This document shows, piece by piece, positions 15,097 to 23,102 of a stretch of 23,999 nt of DNA (positions are counted from its first letter, which is position 1; each line of letters starts with the position of its first letter). The notes below the pieces were generated by a model. The model worked only from the letters and a program-made list of their open reading frames with translations. It searched no databases and was not told the origin of the DNA. Source of the DNA: Dehalococcoidia bacterium UBA6627. GTDB lineage: Bacteria; Chloroflexota; Dehalococcoidia; UBA2979. Both the position numbers and the translations under genes were made by a program. The stretch covers positions 1 to 23,999 of the forward strand of contig DKLZ01000035.1 of assembly GCA_002455955.1 (NCBI GenBank), written 5' to 3'.

Positions 15097-15299
15097 GATA
15101 TGTGGCTTTTTAACCGCCGCCGAAGTCTACCCTCTCAAGCTGTGCGAGGACAAACGAATTTGATGGGATTATTTTCGTTAGCCAAGGAAATGTGGAAACT
15201 AATGCCCGCAAAAGAGGTCGTGTTATCTCGGATTATGCGATGCCGAGAGTCTCCGACTATTCAAAAGCGCATGGAAACCAATTGGTAAAAGTGTTTTTC

Positions 15300-15312
15300 G
15301 AACCTCCGGTTC
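15300..15312. repeat. Short dyad upstream of the + strand crotonase gene
   Basis: GAACC and GGTTC are separated by TCC. The dyad lies just upstream of the weak candidate -35 element of the + strand crotonase gene. It could be an operator or chance. Confidence 0.25.
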
Positions 15313-15407
15313 ATCCATGATTGCGATCGGATTAGTTAAAAGTGCATAGTCTCAGAGTCATTTGCGGTTCGAATAGAATCAGTTGCAAGGCAAGTTAAGG
15401 GAAACGC

Positions 15408-16193
15408 ATGTCAGTTTTACTCTACGAAGTGCGAGACCGCACTGCTTACATCACCTTGAATCGACCAGAACAGCGGAATGCTCTCAATCAAGAATTGACC
15501 GATGCACTGATCGAGGCTTTGACTGACGTTCGAGAAAATCCAGACGTTTGGGTGGCTATCATTAGCGGCGCGGGGGATATCGCTTTTTGTGCTGGTGCCG
15601 ATTTGAAACGCATGGAGAAGCGCACCGGTATCGCTCCTGAGCAACCTCAGAAGCGATCAGACAAGGGTGCAAATGATCTCTACCAGTTCATCCGACATAC
15701 ATATAAACCAGTAATTGCGGCCATCAATGGTTATGCCCTCGCAGGAGGTGCCGGAGTAGCCCTCTCCTGCGACATTCGCATCATGTCGGATCGTGCTCAT
15801 CTCGGTTGGCCGCATGCTAATCGTGGTATTAGTTCAATTAGCGGACCCGCTCTTCTTGCGCATATGGTGCCTATCAATAAGGCACTCGAGATTGAGTATT
15901 ACGCTGAACATATCGACGCTCAGCAAGCTTTGGATTTAGGACTGGCGAACGCTGTTGTCGCACATGAGCAACTGATGGAAGCTGCAGAAGCTTCTGCGGC
16001 AAAAATCAAATCGAATTCACCTGCGTCGCTTCGTCACATTAAGGAAGTTGCTATCCGTGGACTTGAGATGTCGATGGACGACAGGATCAGTCTTGCGATT
16101 GAGTTTCACCGCAGGTGTTTACAGACAGAAGACGCTCAGGAAGGCCTGCGTGCGTTTGCGGAAAAGAGAGATCCTGTCTGGACTGGGAGCTGA
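15408..16193 (+). CDS. Crotonase-fold enzyme (enoyl-CoA hydratase/isomerase family), catalytic glutamates absent
   Basis: A 261-residue crotonase-family protein transcribed away from its close paralogue at 14231-15007. It has LNRPEQRNALN (17-27), IAFCAGADL (58-66), and INGYALAGGAGVALSCDIRI (106-125). The position of the first classical glutamate is Gly116 and that of the second is His136 in GWPHANRGISSISGP (133-147), a segment shared with the paralogue (GWPQVKRGIASISGP). The His is a possible new acid/base group. AAGGGA is found about six bases before the ATG. The gene ends 23 bases from the converging A-type CoA-transferase gene. Hydratase activity by the classical mechanism is unlikely; dehydratase, isomerase or C-C bond chemistry is possible. 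Confidence 0.9.
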   Translation: MSVLLYEVRDRTAYITLNRPEQRNALNQELTDALIEALTDVRENPDVWVAIISGAGDIAFCAGADLKRMEKRTGIAPEQPQKRSDKGANDLYQFIRHTYKPVIAAINGYALAGGAGVALSCDIRIMSDRAHLGWPHANRGISSISGPALLAHMVPINKALEIEYYAEHIDAQQALDLGLANAVVAHEQLMEAAEASAAKIKSNSPASLRHIKEVAIRGLEMSMDDRISLAIEFHRRCLQTEDAQEGLRAFAEKRDPVWTGS

Positions 16194-16216
16194 GCTTTTT
16201 TTTGGCCGAATCCCTC

Positions 16217-17455
16217 TTAGAGTACTCCGGTGATTGCAAGCTCTGTTAATTCGTCGCTTTGAAGACCAAGTTCAGAAAATATCTCCGTGTTGTGTTCGCC
16301 AAGTAGCGGCGCACGTGAACGCATTCCGACAGGACTAGAGGTGAAGCGGTAAGGTGCTCGTGGGTAGCGGACTACTCCTTCGTGGCCGTGGACGTTTCCG
16401 TCGACGAAGAAATTTCGATCGGACCAGTGAGGATCATCGAGGTTTTCTTCTGGCCGTCGAACGATACCCCATGGAAGACGCATCGATTGACCACGGCGGT
16501 ACACCTCCTCGCTTGTGAGTTTTCTGGCGAATCTGGCGACTGTATCGGCGACGTGGTCACGTTCCTGTGCGTGAGAACGTGGGTCGGTGTAGATCACGTC
16601 GATGTATTTTGGGTCATGGAGGTCATCTGCCGCGTCATGTTCATCCATCCATTCAAGAAGTGGCTCCCATGATGCCCTCGACCGTGGGATTCCTCCACCA
16701 AGAAGAAGCACATAGCGTCCGTCAGCACATTGGTGCTGCGTTGGCGCACTGAGATCTACCGATGCGTGTCGACCAGTTTGCCGTTGCACGATTGATTGCA
16801 GGTATTCCCAATTGGCGAACGCACCCTCAGTAGTCGCACTGATGCATTCGTGCATCGATAGATCGATCAATTGCCCGACGCCTTCAGAGCCACGTTGCCA
16901 TAAGGCAGCAAGAATCGCGGAGGCTGCGTAGACGCCGGCAATCGCGAAAGAGTGTTCACCGTCAGATCGAATTGGTGGTAGTTCATGGTCGTCATAGCCG
17001 CTACTCATCGGTGGTCCACCAAGTGCCATGCTCACGATGTCGGTGACCTTCCAATCACGAAACGGTCCAGTACGTCCGAAAGGAGTAATCGAGCACCAAA
17101 CAAGTTCTTGATGGTCACTACACGCCTGATAGCCTGACTTTCGTTGATCTAGGTGGTCTGGTCCGGTGCTGTCTATCACTAGATCGACTCCGTTGACTAG
17201 ATTACGCCAGAGTTCTTGAGCGCGTGGCTCATCGAGATTCAGGGTGATTCCGCGTTTGCTCGTGTTGAGATAGTGATAATGCAGGCTGGTATTGATGTCA
17301 GGTATGTCGCCAACAAAAGGTCCGGTTTGTCTGCTACGTGCGCCTGATGGGGGTTCGACGCGAATCATGTCGACACCAGCATCTGCGAGCAATTTTCCCG
17401 TAACCTCGCCACCATCTCCGATTTCTAGTGCACGGAGTCCATCGAGCGGGCCCAT
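16217..17455 (-). CDS. Class III CoA-transferase-like, non-catalytic (A) subunit
   Basis: CaiB/BaiF family protein of 412 residues. Features are GLRALEIGDGGEVTG (6-20), YHYLNTSKRGITLNL (60-74), the A-type segment FGRTGPFRDWKVTD (126-139) and LLGEHN near the end. The residue aligned with the catalytic Asp is Phe170 (SFAIAG), so direct covalent catalysis is not expected. Its opening (DMIRVEPPSGA) departs from the usual VIKIE form, and several conserved positions near the N-terminus are changed, which makes it the most divergent member here. Its ATG overlaps the stop codon of the upstream B gene by one base (TAATG), giving a clear translationally coupled B-A pair. It converges on the crotonase gene at 15408-16193. 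Confidence 0.91.
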   Translation of the reverse strand: MGPLDGLRALEIGDGGEVTGKLLADAGVDMIRVEPPSGARSRQTGPFVGDIPDINTSLHYHYLNTSKRGITLNLDEPRAQELWRNLVNGVDLVIDSTGPDHLDQRKSGYQACSDHQELVWCSITPFGRTGPFRDWKVTDIVSMALGGPPMSSGYDDHELPPIRSDGEHSFAIAGVYAASAILAALWQRGSEGVGQLIDLSMHECISATTEGAFANWEYLQSIVQRQTGRHASVDLSAPTQHQCADGRYVLLLGGGIPRSRASWEPLLEWMDEHDAADDLHDPKYIDVIYTDPRSHAQERDHVADTVARFARKLTSEEVYRRGQSMRLPWGIVRRPEENLDDPHWSDRNFFVDGNVHGHEGVVRYPRAPYRFTSSPVGMRSRAPLLGEHNTEIFSELGLQSDELTELAITGVL

Positions 17456-18705
17456 TAGACAGCGAGCTCAGACTGCATTCGTTTGATTTCTGCTTCGGAG
17501 AAGCCGAGCATGTCGCGAAGTACGGTGACTGTGTCCTCTCCGTAGGTCGGTGCTCCTCGGTCTAGGCGCCAGCGAGCCTGAGAAAAGTGTGCTGGAAAAC
17601 CTTCAAACCGATGTACTCCTAGTTCTGTGTGTGGTGCGGTCTGATAGAAACCACGGTCTCGTAGTTGGGGATCTTTTTCCATTTTGTCTGCCATATTCTG
17701 TGCCGCGCCGGCCGGAACGTTGACCGCTTGCAGCGCATACATCAGCTTGCGCTGATCGTGCTCTCGAGTTTGTGTTGCGATGATTGTGTCGAGCTCGTCT
17801 TGATGTTCAACGCGCTCAGTGTTCGTGCTAAAACGTGAATCATTCATCAGGTGTTCGATTCCGAGAACTCCACAGATCGCACGCCACTGTGTCTCTTTTT
17901 CGCATGCGATAGCAATCCAGCGATCATCGTCAGTACCAACAGGAGCACAGCGATACATACCGTGGGGCGCAAGACTTGGTCGAAGAGAACGATTCCCTAT
18001 TCGTTTAAATTCTCGCTGATTGATTTGATAGTCGAGTATTGGAACTCCGCCTAGCACCATTCCGGTCTCGACCTGGGACATGTCGATGTGTTGCCCTTGG
18101 CCGGTGCGCCGACGATGGTGTAAGGCGATGAGAGTTGCGAGAGCTCCATAGTATCCAGCCGTGTGGTCTAGATACGAAAACCCCCAACCTGCTGGCGGCT
18201 GGTCTGGCAAGCCTGACATGTATGTAACGCCGGAAACTGCCTGTGCAGTCGGACCCCAAGTAACATAAGAAGAATCTCTGCCTTCGTGTCCGAAACCTGA
18301 CATCGATACGTAGATGATATTGGGTCGTAGTTCCTTGAGTCGTTCATAATCGAAGCCCATACGCGAGAGAGCACCAGCGCTAAAATTCTCAATTACAACG
18401 TCAGATTGTGCGATCAACCGCTCAACCGCCTTCCGACCATCGGGATGGTGGACATTGGCGGATATCCCTTTTTTGTTGCGGTTGAAATTGCTGTGGAACC
18501 CTGAGCCATTGATCGACGGATTCGAGGGGTCTTGTTGTAAGCCCAAGCGCATCGAGTCGAGATGCGACTCGTTTTCTACCTTCACTACTTCTGCTCCGAG
18601 ATCGGCGAGAATTCTAGTCGCTTGCGGACCAGCGACGATCCAAGTGAAGTCACATACGCGCACACCATCGAGTGGCAGTTGACCGTGTTCCGCATAACCA
18701 GACAT
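17455..18705 (-). CDS. Class III CoA-transferase, catalytic (B) subunit
   Basis: CaiB/BaiF family protein of 416 residues, first gene of the two-gene unit. It shows GVRVCDFTWIVAGP (14-27), AEVVKVEN (38-45), FNRNKKGISANV (74-85), the B-type segment SSYVTWG (145-151), and the catalytic Asp180 in LDHTAG, 21 residues before TGQG. In the other B proteins this Asp is followed by Pro; here it is followed by His. AAGGGA stands nine bases before the ATG. The partner A gene follows with a one-base overlap. The order B then A is the reverse of the order in the 9198-14155 operon and in the fused protein. Its promoter lies in the 249-base spacer shared with the divergent NTF2-like gene. Confidence 0.93.
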   Translation of the reverse strand: MSGYAEHGQLPLDGVRVCDFTWIVAGPQATRILADLGAEVVKVENESHLDSMRLGLQQDPSNPSINGSGFHSNFNRNKKGISANVHHPDGRKAVERLIAQSDVVIENFSAGALSRMGFDYERLKELRPNIIYVSMSGFGHEGRDSSYVTWGPTAQAVSGVTYMSGLPDQPPAGWGFSYLDHTAGYYGALATLIALHHRRRTGQGQHIDMSQVETGMVLGGVPILDYQINQREFKRIGNRSLRPSLAPHGMYRCAPVGTDDDRWIAIACEKETQWRAICGVLGIEHLMNDSRFSTNTERVEHQDELDTIIATQTREHDQRKLMYALQAVNVPAGAAQNMADKMEKDPQLRDRGFYQTAPHTELGVHRFEGFPAHFSQARWRLDRGAPTYGEDTVTVLRDMLGFSEAEIKRMQSELAV

Positions 18706-18940
18706 TAAGACTTCCCTTCAGAGGCTTTGCGTCTTCCCTATCCTACGACAGCGAGTGAGCTATATCGGGTTTGTCGTCGGAGTTTGTAGTGAGCCTATCT
18801 TCTGCAAATCTCATCGAGCACGGAAACAGAATCAATGGCAATGCTTTTTCTTTAGAGATTGAGCGAATCGCGGATGATAGTTTCCTAGTTCGGATAGCTA
18901 CGAAGCGCAGAGTGGATATCTGAAATGACCAGAGTGAATA

Positions 18941-18945
18941 GGGAG
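18941..18945 (+). promoter_or_regulatory. Ribosome-binding site deciding the NTF2-like start
   Basis: GGGAG lies nine bases before the ATG at 18955. The earlier in-frame ATG at 18925 has no such site and would add ten basic residues outside the fold. Confidence 0.5.
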
Positions 18946-18954
18946 AAAAGTCGA

Positions 18955-19359
18955 ATGGATACAGCAGAGGATGCGGTCAGGGCGCATGGTGAAGCGATCA
19001 ACGGGCGAGATGTTGTCTCCTATCTCGCTACAACGAACTTCCCATTTACATATCAAAACTATGATGGAGTTGCACTGACCGTTGAAGGTAAGGAGGAATA
19101 TGCCGGTGATAGTCGTTTGCCTTGGGAGATCATCTTGCAGGGTAATTCGAACTGGCACCACACACGTTTTGATGGTGTCGATGAAGTCGCACGTTCGATT
19201 TCCTCCGTTGTGTTCAAGATTATGCTGAGTCGAATCGATCATTCAGGTCACGATTACGGCACTTATCAGGCGATCTGGATTGTGACCAACCAAAATGGAC
19301 ATTGGGGTGTCCAGTTTCGTCATAACCTTGGGTTAGTGGCCGAGGCGCCCTCTGAATGA
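18955..19359 (+). CDS. Small NTF2-like (SnoaL-type fold) protein
   Basis: A 134-residue protein with the pattern of the NTF2-like cone fold: an N-terminal helical part (AEDAVRAHGEAINGRD), then strands that end in YGTYQAIWIVTNQNGHWGVQFRHN (about 101-124), where the alternating Tyr, Trp and Gln residues are typical of this superfamily. Members serve as isomerases, hydrolases, dehydratases or binding proteins, and none of these can be assigned from sequence alone. The gene diverges from the B-A CoA-transferase unit (16217-18705), so a role in the same metabolism is possible but unproven. It converges with the ABC ATPase gene. Confidence 0.75.
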   Translation: MDTAEDAVRAHGEAINGRDVVSYLATTNFPFTYQNYDGVALTVEGKEEYAGDSRLPWEIILQGNSNWHHTRFDGVDEVARSISSVVFKIMLSRIDHSGHDYGTYQAIWIVTNQNGHWGVQFRHNLGLVAEAPSE

Positions 19360-19416
19360 TCCAGTAAGGAGCGAATGCATGATCATATGAACTGCTGCTG
19401 CTCGAGATCTCTGTGC

Positions 19417-19437
19417 AAAGCTAAATTATTTAACTTT
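19417..19437. repeat. AT-rich hairpin between convergent genes
   Basis: AAAGCTAAA (19417-19425) pairs with TTTAACTTT (19429-19437) with one mismatch and a three-base loop. It sits between the ends of the NTF2-like gene and the ABC ATPase gene. It is weak in GC and lacks a clear U-run, so a role as a two-way terminator is only possible. Confidence 0.25.
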
Positions 19438-19493
19438 ATCGAGGTGACATTTCTTCATTCGATTGTCTAGCACGGCGTCGAATTGCGAGTGCT

Positions 19494-20528
19494 CTATCCG
19501 CTAGCAGCGAGTACTAACGGAGCTTCGGACAATGAGATCATTACCCTATCTCCAGGCAGATGGTGAGTCCGCGAATCGATCCTGACCCGAACGAGTGTGG
19601 TGTCATCGAGCTGTACACGGAGAATCTGATCGTGGCCGTAATATTCTCGATGGGTAACGGTTGCTGGTATGCCAATTTTGGAGAGTACTAGATGCTCTGG
19701 GCGCACCAGAACCGCTGCGATCGATCCGTTATCACTAGCTGCGAATGTTCCAAGCGGTGTGTCAACTGAGCTGTTCGAGACAACCCCATAGAGCACGTTT
19801 GTTTCGCCGATGAATACGGCGACGTCGATTGATGCTGGTTGTAGGTAAATCTCCTCTGGACTACCAATTTGCACGATCTTACCGCTAGTCATGAAGGCAA
19901 CACGGTCTGCGATCGAGAGCGCTTCTTCTTGATCGTGAGTTACAAGAATCGTCGTGATTCCCGTTTGTCGGACGATATCGTGTAGCTCTTCGCGAACTCG
20001 GGAACGCAATGAGGGATCGAGGTTCGAAAATGGTTCGTCAAGCAGTAAGAGTTTCGGCTGTGGTGCGATTGCTCGAGCCAAGGCAACGCGCTGCTGTTCC
20101 CCTCCAGAGAGTTCGTGGACTCTTCGGTCACCGAAGTTTGTGAGGTTGGTCATCGCGAGAGCTTGCGCAGTCATTTGATGCTGACCTTCAATACCTTGTA
20201 AGCCATATTCGATGTTCTCGAGCACAGTCATGTGGGGGAATAGAGCATAGTCCTGAAAAACCATGCCCACGCCACGCTTCTCGGGTGGTCGGAAGTTGTT
20301 GGATTCAATCACAGATTCACCCCCGATTGTGAGTGACCCAGCTGTGGCTAATTCGAAGCCTGCGATCAAACGAAGCGAGGTAGTTTTCCCACAGCCTGAA
20401 GGTCCGAGGATTGCTAGCAATTCTCCTTCACGGACATCGAATGTCAGATCCGAGATAACTTCGATGCCATCGAATGATGCACACAATCCAGACGCACGAA
20501 GTGCCAGGGTGTCTTTTTTGATGTTCAT
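19494..20528 (-). CDS. ABC transporter ATPase, iron(III)/thiamine/aminoethylphosphonate type (FbpC-like)
   Basis: A 344-residue cytoplasmic ATP-hydrolysing subunit of an importer. The motifs are complete: Walker A GPSGCGKT (42-49), Q-loop Gln92, signature LSGGEQQ (140-146), Walker B LLLLDE (160-165), D-loop SNLD (168-171) and H-loop His198. A C-terminal TOBE-like domain (about 245-340) contains RPEHL (276-280), as in FbpC, PotA and PhnT-type ATPases. Its ATG overlaps the permease stop by four bases (ATGA), so the two are translated together. The substrate class comes from the permease type and cannot be narrowed. No binding-protein gene is present nearby. Confidence 0.95.
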   Translation of the reverse strand: MNIKKDTLALRASGLCASFDGIEVISDLTFDVREGELLAILGPSGCGKTTSLRLIAGFELATAGSLTIGGESVIESNNFRPPEKRGVGMVFQDYALFPHMTVLENIEYGLQGIEGQHQMTAQALAMTNLTNFGDRRVHELSGGEQQRVALARAIAPQPKLLLLDEPFSNLDPSLRSRVREELHDIVRQTGITTILVTHDQEEALSIADRVAFMTSGKIVQIGSPEEIYLQPASIDVAVFIGETNVLYGVVSNSSVDTPLGTFAASDNGSIAAVLVRPEHLVLSKIGIPATVTHREYYGHDQILRVQLDDTTLVRVRIDSRTHHLPGDRVMISLSEAPLVLAASG

Positions 20529-22120
20529 CTACGGCGACCGATCTGTTCGAGTACAAGCAGTGGGAACGATGAAAGAACTAGCAATGCTAATGCTGGGAGA
20601 GCAGCTCTTGCGAAAAATGCTTCGCTCGATGCACTCCATACGCGAACCGCAAGCGAATCGAATCCGATCGGAGCTAGGAGTAGCGTCACAGGTAGTTCTT
20701 TTATTGTCGTGAGAAAAACAAGTGCTCCACCAGTAATTATGCCGCGATAAGCAACTGGTGCGGTCACTGTCCGAAAAACGTTCCATCGTGATCGTCCCAG
20801 ACCTCGTGCGGCATCTTCAATAGAAGGTCGAACTTGTAGCAGAGATACGCGAGCGGCTCCTATCGCCAAGGGCAAGAATAGGAGCACGTAAGCAGCAATG
20901 AGCATCGCATACGATTGATAGAGAACCCTCAGATGGATTCCAGCAAACACGAGCGATAGTCCGACAACAAGCCCGGGCAATGCATAACCCGAATATGACA
21001 GAACTTCGATTGGACGAGTTAGTGAGAATCGAGAATGACGAACAGTAAGGATTGCTATCGGAATAGCGGCGATCACAGTCACGATCGCCGCAAAACCTGC
21101 TACTAAAAGAGTCTCATTCAGTTCTTGCCAGACACTACTTATTTGTTCGCCTGCTGAGATGCCTCGAATCAACCAGTAACTGAGAACACCAACTGGTAAG
21201 ACCAGAGTCAGGGCGAGGATTGTCCCGATATAGGTATAGGCTAACCAGCGCCAACTCCCAAGACGGATCTGCTCTGCCTTAGGGTGACCGGCGATACGGA
21301 TGGCGTCGTAGCGTTTTCGACCACGAGTCCATACCTCAAGCGCAACGATCGATAGTGCAATTAGAGCTAGTAAGAACGCGAGTGCGGCAGCGCCTGTTCG
21401 ATCGAAGGTGGACTCGTAACGGACAAAGATTACTCGGGTAAAGGAATCGAATCGCATTAATGAAGGTGCACCGAAGTCCGCCAGAGTATACAGCGCAATA
21501 ATTAGCCCACCTGATGACAGAGCTGGTCTTAGTTGTGGGAGCACAATTCGTCGGAAGGTTGTCCAGCGGCCGTAGCCAAAACTGCCTGACGCTTCTTCAA
21601 GTCGTGGGTCGAGTGCACCGATTGCTGGGCGGAGTGTGAGTAAGAGATATGGATACGTGAAGAGCGCTAGGACGACAGTCGCACCACCGAAACCATAGAT
21701 GGGCAACGGGAAGTCATATTCAAGTAAATCGCTGAACATGCCGCCTGGGCCTAAGGCTGCAATCATGACCATCGCGCCAACATATGTAGGGATCGCAAGA
21801 GGGGCGACGGCAAGGATTGCGATAATTCGACGAGCTGGAAGATCAGTACGTTCCGTGAGCCAAGCGATTGGTAGAGCAATCATTGTTGCGAGAGCCGTGA
21901 CCGTTACTGTGTAGGCTAATGTTCGGAGAGTAAGTTCCAGAGTCGATATGGCGAAAATAGCGTCTGCCGCAGCAGATGAATTGTCGATGATGCGGAAAAG
22001 GAGATAGGCGGGAGGAGCGATTGTAAGTGAGGCGACAATTAGCGCGCTCAAGATCAATGCTATAGAAGGCTGGCCAGGTTTACTTGAGCGCATTATAAAA
22101 GTTCGAACTGCTGCGATCAT
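20525..22120 (-). CDS. Double-domain ABC transporter permease, iron(III) type (FbpB-like)
   Basis: A 531-residue membrane protein with about twelve helices and two BPD_transp_1 domains in one chain, as in FbpB/SfuB, ThiP and related permeases. Two coupling loops are seen: EEASGSFGYGRWTTFRRIVLP and EDAARGLGRSRWNVFRTVTAP, about 260 residues apart. The late segment VRVWSASSEAFFARAALPAL is typical of iron-type permeases. I choose the ATG at 22120, which has GGAG eight bases upstream; a GTG at 22165 would add 15 residues without a ribosome-binding site. It is coupled to the ATPase. The 258-base spacer before it, up to the PHP gene, shows no gene and no clear Fur-type box, but a promoter is expected there. 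Confidence 0.94.
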   Translation of the reverse strand: MIAAVRTFIMRSSKPGQPSIALILSALIVASLTIAPPAYLLFRIIDNSSAAADAIFAISTLELTLRTLAYTVTVTALATMIALPIAWLTERTDLPARRIIAILAVAPLAIPTYVGAMVMIAALGPGGMFSDLLEYDFPLPIYGFGGATVVLALFTYPYLLLTLRPAIGALDPRLEEASGSFGYGRWTTFRRIVLPQLRPALSSGGLIIALYTLADFGAPSLMRFDSFTRVIFVRYESTFDRTGAAALAFLLALIALSIVALEVWTRGRKRYDAIRIAGHPKAEQIRLGSWRWLAYTYIGTILALTLVLPVGVLSYWLIRGISAGEQISSVWQELNETLLVAGFAAIVTVIAAIPIAILTVRHSRFSLTRPIEVLSYSGYALPGLVVGLSLVFAGIHLRVLYQSYAMLIAAYVLLFLPLAIGAARVSLLQVRPSIEDAARGLGRSRWNVFRTVTAPVAYRGIITGGALVFLTTIKELPVTLLLAPIGFDSLAVRVWSASSEAFFARAALPALALLVLSSFPLLVLEQIGRRR

Positions 22121-22128
22121 TGCTGGGG

Positions 22129-22132
22129 CTCC
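22129..22132 (-). promoter_or_regulatory. Ribosome-binding site deciding the permease start
   Basis: GGAG on the - strand stands eight bases before the ATG at 22120; the alternative GTG at 22165 has no comparable site. Confidence 0.5.
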
Positions 22133-22378
22133 GGGTCGCTGAGGCGAGAGGGCCTGTTCGAGCACTGTTAACCGTAATGGTCACTGTATCGGGAGCGTGA
22201 TTCTCATCATCTATAGTGCTGGGAAATATAGTTAGTTTGCACTACATCGAGTGATATGTACAGACGAATAAGTGACGGCTGCAGTAAGAGTTTATGGGGA
22301 CGTTGGCCAGCAGCTTATCTTGGATAATGTGCTTGGCATTTGGTCAGGCATTTGCTGTTCATCTTCAGAAATCCTTTG

Positions 22379-23020
22379 CTATTGGATTTTCTCTAATGAT
22401 AATTGTTCAAGCAGCTCGATTAGTTCTTCGATTCCTGATGGCACCGCTGCTACGGGTAACCGTCTTGCACCAACATGCTCCAGATCATGCGCATCACTGC
22501 CAATCGTGAGTGGTTTGCCTAGGATTTGACCTACCTCGAGAGCAAGGGCATTCTCGCGTGCAGTGTTACCCGCGTTCTCTACTTCGATCGCATCAACGCG
22601 CGTAAATGCTTTGTGTTCAGCGAGATTGGCCGGCGACACACCTGCCTCGAATGGCGGTCGCTGACTTGTATGGATGTCGTCAAAGTAGTGACGGAACGGG
22701 TGAGCCCAGATGACGAAATAGTTTTGGGCCTTAGTGTGATCAAGCAGCTCCGTTGTGTCGTGTGGAAAGGTCTCTCCGGGGTTGGCACCAATTACAAGGA
22801 AATGGCCGGCGTCCGTTGTTGCTTCAATCGCCGGATAGACAGTGACTCCCCATTGAGCTTCAAAGAGCGAGCGTTCTCCTTCAGTCCAGACTCGCCAATG
22901 TTCGGTAACAAGCAGCCCTCCGGTCTCCAGCTCTGCTGAACGTCTTCCTAGAGCGTCAACTGAGATGCTTGAATCAGCGGACCCAGCTTTCGTATGTAAG
23001 TGGAGCTCGATGTGAGCCAT
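22379..23020 (-). CDS. PHP-domain protein (metal-dependent phosphoesterase-like)
   Basis: A compact 213-residue PHP-family protein. Probable metal ligands are seen in order: His7 and His9 (ELHLHT), Glu40 and His41 (LVTEHW), Glu66 (AIEAT), His107 (WAHPFRH), and Asp176 and His178 (GSDAHDL). Such proteins bind two or three divalent metals and often cleave phosphate esters. The MAHIELHLHT start at 23020 is preferred: the frame is open upstream to 23167 but would then run into the crotonase gene, and PHP proteins begin just before the HLH motif. Ribosome binding at this ATG is weak; GTG and TTG codons directly before it are alternatives. The nucleotide or sugar substrate is unknown. Confidence 0.87.
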   Translation of the reverse strand: MAHIELHLHTKAGSADSSISVDALGRRSAELETGGLLVTEHWRVWTEGERSLFEAQWGVTVYPAIEATTDAGHFLVIGANPGETFPHDTTELLDHTKAQNYFVIWAHPFRHYFDDIHTSQRPPFEAGVSPANLAEHKAFTRVDAIEVENAGNTARENALALEVGQILGKPLTIGSDAHDLEHVGARRLPVAAVPSGIEELIELLEQLSLEKIQ

Positions 23021-23048
23021 CAACACCGACTTTCGAATATTGCGGTTC

Positions 23049-23076
23049 TTATTAAGACAAATATAATCGCTTGACA
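23049..23076 (-). promoter_or_regulatory. Possible promoter for the PHP gene
   Basis: On the - strand TGTCAA (23071-23076) and TAATAA (23049-23054) are spaced 16 bases and lie just upstream of the PHP start, within the 82-base gap after the crotonase gene. The match to a sigma-70-type promoter is moderate, and readthrough from the crotonase gene is equally possible. Confidence 0.25.
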
Positions 23077-23102
23077 GCGGTAGAAGTTTCGAGCGGTTCC
23101 CG

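Larger units (their letters stand above)
15008..15407. other. Divergent promoter region with several palindromes
   Basis: 400 bases between two divergent, closely related crotonase genes. It contains three short dyads (15040-15055, 15085-15096, 15300-15312) listed separately. A weak + strand promoter may be TTGCGA (15321-15326) with CATAGT (15345-15350), spaced 18 bases. A 75-codon open frame at 15061-15288 starts with TTG, lacks a ribosome-binding site, and has no recognisable protein character. No regulator gene lies here. Confidence 0.5.

Noticed and set aside
15061..15288. 75-codon open frame in the divergent promoter region
   Set aside because: It has a TTG start, no ribosome-binding site and a Met/Arg-rich composition without known pattern.
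16196..16203. Run of eight T directly after the crotonase stop codon, possible terminator
   Set aside because: The preceding GAGCTGAGC part forms at most a tiny stem and overlaps the stop codon.
22272..22529. Small + strand open frames near the PHP gene end
   Set aside because: They overlap the PHP gene antisense, and the composition is Ser/Cys-rich without a family pattern.
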